From Gracilaria gracilis (lineage: Eukaryota > Rhodophyta > Florideophyceae > Gracilariales > Gracilariaceae): a DNA stretch of 64,000 nucleotides. The position numbers and the translations under genes are program-made. The stretch covers positions 248,001 to 312,000 of the forward strand of contig JARGSG010000056.1 in NCBI GenBank assembly GCA_030374805.1, read 5' to 3'. The notes under the pieces are model-generated. The model ran no database searches. It had not been told where the DNA came from and worked only from the letters and a program-made list of their open reading frames with translations. Of the stretch, positions 61,236-64,000 are shown piece by piece; position 1 is the stretch's first letter; each line of letters opens with the position of its first letter.

Positions 61236-61574
61236 CTATCGCCTTCGCTTACATCTATTCGAGTTAATTTTTTGAACAACGTTGCCGTCGCTGCAACAAA
61301 CTTGGGTTTGAATGTTGAACACTCGAACGCTTCCTTCACCGAAACAGCACTCGCTGTTGCTCATACTTCCAGGTGCCGGTTGAAGAACCTCTGCAATATT
61401 TCCTTTCGAGCAACAAATTTGGGAATCCGGGTTGAACGATTTCGAATCTCCACAACATTCACCCGGGAAGCCCCTTTGCAGTTCTCCATCAACACAAATA
61501 GAGTCTACGATGTTCACAAAATATGCAAAGAAAATGAACCCAAACAAGAAGGTAGCCAACAAGTTGGACATCAT
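61236..61574 (-). CDS. Small secreted Cys-rich protein with galaxin-like repeats
   Basis: 112 residues. A strong signal peptide (MMSNLLATFLFGFIFFAYFV, cleavage after about residue 25) is followed by two repeats of about 30-35 residues: ECCGDSKSFNPDSQICCSKG and ECCFGEGSVRVFNIQTQVCC. The CC-x(6-10)-F-N-x-x-x-Q-x-CC-x-G pattern is that of galaxin, a secreted protein of coral skeletons, and of related Cys-rich extracellular proteins. The paired Cys suggest disulphide-bonded beta-hairpins. A TATA box (TATAAAA on the minus strand, 61784-61790) lies about 210 bp upstream of the ATG. Function unknown; an extracellular matrix or defence role is only a guess. Confidence 0.62.
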   Translation of the reverse strand: MMSNLLATFLFGFIFFAYFVNIVDSICVDGELQRGFPGECCGDSKSFNPDSQICCSKGNIAEVLQPAPGSMSNSECCFGEGSVRVFNIQTQVCCSDGNVVQKINSNRCKRRR

Positions 61575-61783
61575 CGCAACAGTTCAAATAATAAAGAACT
61601 TTCAAATAATGAAGAATACCAGAAGTGATATGATCGGAGACTTGATGCCCAATTACCTTTATGATAGGCGTTTCAACTCTGGAGGTCGAGGATGAGCAGT
61701 TAAAGAATCAGAAGGCTTCTCCGTTGAGGGATGAGTGGTAAAGAGAGAAGGCGGAGGAAGGGGAGAGGGGAAGCGGGCGTCTC

Positions 61784-61790
61784 TTTTATA
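61784..61790 (-). promoter_or_regulatory. Candidate TATA box of the galaxin-like gene
   Basis: CTATAAAAGAG on the minus strand, with a long purine/pyrimidine-biased stretch (61728-61776) next to it on the transcribed side. Confidence 0.45.
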
Positions 61791-61799
61791 GCATCGCAT

Positions 61800-64000
61800 G
61801 GCCACAATTATCAACTGTACGTCATATTATGAAGAAGCATATGAATACTTGACTTTGTCCAAAACTATTTGATCTGTACCCTGACACACAGCAGCAATAC
61901 TACCAAACTCGCTTTGGGTGAGCTGGGTGAGCTAAAGAATACAGGGCTCAAAATCAAAACTCAGGGACAGCGCGAGACCACACACGTTTTGGAGGGAACT
62001 GCTATAGAAGAATTGGTACGTTGTCAAAGCATTCCTGAGTGCCTTATCAAGGCACCTGCTCGGACGTCATTTTCTGGCAAACGCGTTGAAAACTTTCCTT
62101 GGCTCCCATTGATTAGTCAGGTGCGGGCTGAGCTGCGGTGGCTGATGCTTCCGGGCCCATCACACAACTACACACACACTGAGCATGGTACACGCAGTGA
62201 TGCTCCTCATGGAACTCTCCTTGGAGCACGTTCATGATGTGTCAGGTCCCCTGTACCCGTTGCTTACCTCAATTTTGCATCAAGAATCTAGGGCAATGCT
62301 TCAGGTGATTTACACTTGAGCAGAATGCGTATGTACAAACAAGAGGAACAAGGCGGCTCTGAAACCGTTTCCGGTCCGCCTTGTAGCTCACCCGCATTGC
62401 ATGCCTCTCAGAAGTGATTTCCGATCAGGAGAGAAAGAAAGAAACATCACGAAAATCATGTATTCTGTCAGTTTTTCGAAAACAATCGAAGTTCTTGAAC
62501 TTGTCGGGGAGGAGAAGGGACAAGGCGTGTGAGTTTGTTCGGTGTAAATTGGTGACAGCCAATAAAAAGTGCATACATTTTCGCATCTGCGGCCCGCGGG
62601 CAGCGTTTACCATCACATTAGAGAGTTTACGCCTGAGCAATTCTCGTGGAAATTTTCGTATCCACGGGTTACACGCTCCATACGAGATTTTCCATACGAA
62701 ATCTTTCAAGCGCACCTTACGCAACAGTAATTGTGGTATACAAGTTAATTCTAATGCGGACAAAAATAATCGGTGCATGTAGTATTTGGCCAATACTTTT
62801 CCCGGACATGATAAAACTTTCCAAAAAGTTAAGTTGGGAAGACGGGTAGTCCAATGTTTTCCATTAGGCCTCCGATTTCGTTCTGTTGGCCTTTATATCA
62901 ATAACAATATGAGATTGTAACATGCAAAAACTAGACTAGGTATCGTAGATATTAACGCCAAAAACATTAGGTTATCCATGTCTCGCTTTTACCCTTTAGA
63001 ACTAAATATTCGTGTACCGGGCTATATACTTATCAACCTTTACATTTACGACATCCCTCGACATCAATTGGAAATCTACAAAATTAGAAAGTGTTGCTCA
63101 TTCTGGTAATCACTTCCAACATTATTTGAGAGCCAATACAATTTACAAGCGCCACATATTGACTAGAAGTACATCTCCATACGAAAATATCACAGACATT
63201 ACAATCCCAAATTCTGGACTTAACCATAGCAGATTTTTAGACAATTAAAAACAACTTACCTTATTCTTCAGAAATTAATATAATTTACAAGAATCATATT
63301 TAATTGGGAAAGAAGAAACCGAAAATGATCGAATACAAGGAAAACATTTGATTGAATCAAACCGGTCTAGTATGCAGAAACTTTTTATTAATGTTGTGTT
63401 AATTGGAGAAAATTCATATGTGCAGCAATGCGAGGAACCCACGCTACGGTATTTAATGTCCCTGGGGTTCTATCGTTACTGATATTTTTCCATGTTTTAT
63501 TGCTACCAAGATATCAAGCGAAAATCTTCAAATTCAGACTTATAAACATAATGATGCATCGTTTCGAAGGAGAAGTTCTGATACATTTTCTTGCATTTAT
63601 AACAGCCTTCGAAAAGAGTTTCGGGTAGAGATTTTGAACAATAATCCTTTCCGTGCAGCAGCTCTGCCTCGAACGAATTGAAATTTTTTACTTGCAAGAA
63701 AACAAATCACATAAGAAATAAAAATTTCGTTTCAAAATCACTATTTTTATTTTTCGGTCTTGAAGAGAGCCTGTTCACAGTACGCAATCTATTTGTTACT
63801 GCATTTTATAATAAGTTTTATTCAAATGACCTCTCGTAATAACTGGTGCAACGTAGTCAACACGAAATACGCAAAGCCGCACATCAAAATTGCGTGTTAC
63901 TTTCTCTTAACAAGGTTTTCGGTCCAATTGCTTTCAAATCGTCAGGATTTCATAGTACAGTGAAAGATAAAAATCTTTGAATATTTCGCAGTACTTCTGA
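61800..64000. other. Gene-free tail, strongly AT-rich after 62400
   Basis: No protein recognised on either strand. A plus-strand open stretch at 61869-62237 lacks motifs. From about 62870 on the sequence is markedly AT-rich with many homopolymer A/T words and no long frames. Organelle-derived DNA, a centromere-like or repeat-poor spacer are possible, but I see no organellar gene in it. Confidence 0.5.

Noticed and set aside
1..64000. CRISPR array, rRNA or bacterial operons
   Set aside because: No regularly spaced repeats, no rRNA sequence, and genes have eukaryotic structure and domains.

Overview
The window is nuclear DNA of a eukaryote. The best fit is a red alga, probably a multicellular one of the Chondrus type; this is inferred from gene structure and content and not from a marker gene. 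Host genes are long and almost free of introns (only RPL5 shows a clear spliceosomal intron). They sit tens to hundreds of bases apart on alternating strands. They include a plastid-lineage DUF1995 protein and a plant/algal-type BRUTUS/HRZ iron regulator. Gene islands are separated by blocks of decayed transposons.

Layout. Positions 1-17200 form a transposon graveyard. It holds a zinc-finger, RNase H-like transposase relic (1150-5063) split by an 851-bp solo-LTR-like insertion (3713-4563). Four divergent pogo/Tigger-type DDE transposases follow, all on the plus strand (6549-8510, 9127-10824, 12541-14242, 14681-16426). Two of these keep terminal inverted repeats flanked by TA (8936-10992 and 14499-16772), and the last has an intact ORF. 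Two scraps of non-LTR retrotransposon C-terminus lie at 11822-12121 and 16863-17201.

Positions 18739-50000 form a compact gene island: a BRUTUS/HRZ-like hemerythrin-RING protein (-), a PRA1 protein (-), RPL5/uL18 (+, one intron), a CABIN1/Hir3-like TPR protein (-), a plastid-type ABC ATPase (+), a DUF1995 protein (-), a BRWD/PHIP-like WD40-cryptic Tudor-bromodomain protein (+), a TatA/B-like small membrane protein (-), an NT-C2 coiled-coil protein (+), a TPM-RING membrane protein (-), a bZIP factor (+) and a RING-H2 protein (-). Several pairs are head-to-head with short shared promoters (34948-35338, 46821-47138). Others are tail-to-tail with only about 80-160 bp between stop codons.

Positions 50000-64000 are mixed: a METTL-like methyltransferase pseudogene (51338-51853), a GC-rich GT14 glycosyltransferase (52010-53104, -), a possible spliced single-pass membrane protein (53531-54433, -), an RNase H scrap, and a complete young Ty1/copia retrotransposon (55748-60717). 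After it come a small secreted galaxin-like Cys-rich gene (61236-61574, -) and an AT-rich tail without recognisable genes.

How genes connect. CABIN1/Hir3-like (histone chaperone), BRWD/PHIP-like (methyl/acetyl-histone reader) and bZIP are chromatin and transcription genes. BRUTUS, TPM-RING and RING-H2 are candidate ubiquitin ligases. The ABC ATPase and DUF1995 protein are candidate plastid proteins. The most distinctive material is in the mobile elements: a copia element whose gag starts inside the LTR, which looks primed by an internal fragment of initiator tRNA-Met and carries a canonical -1 slippery heptamer between gag and pol; an apparently intact pogo-like element; and a solo LTR whose removal restores the reading frame of the gene it hit.
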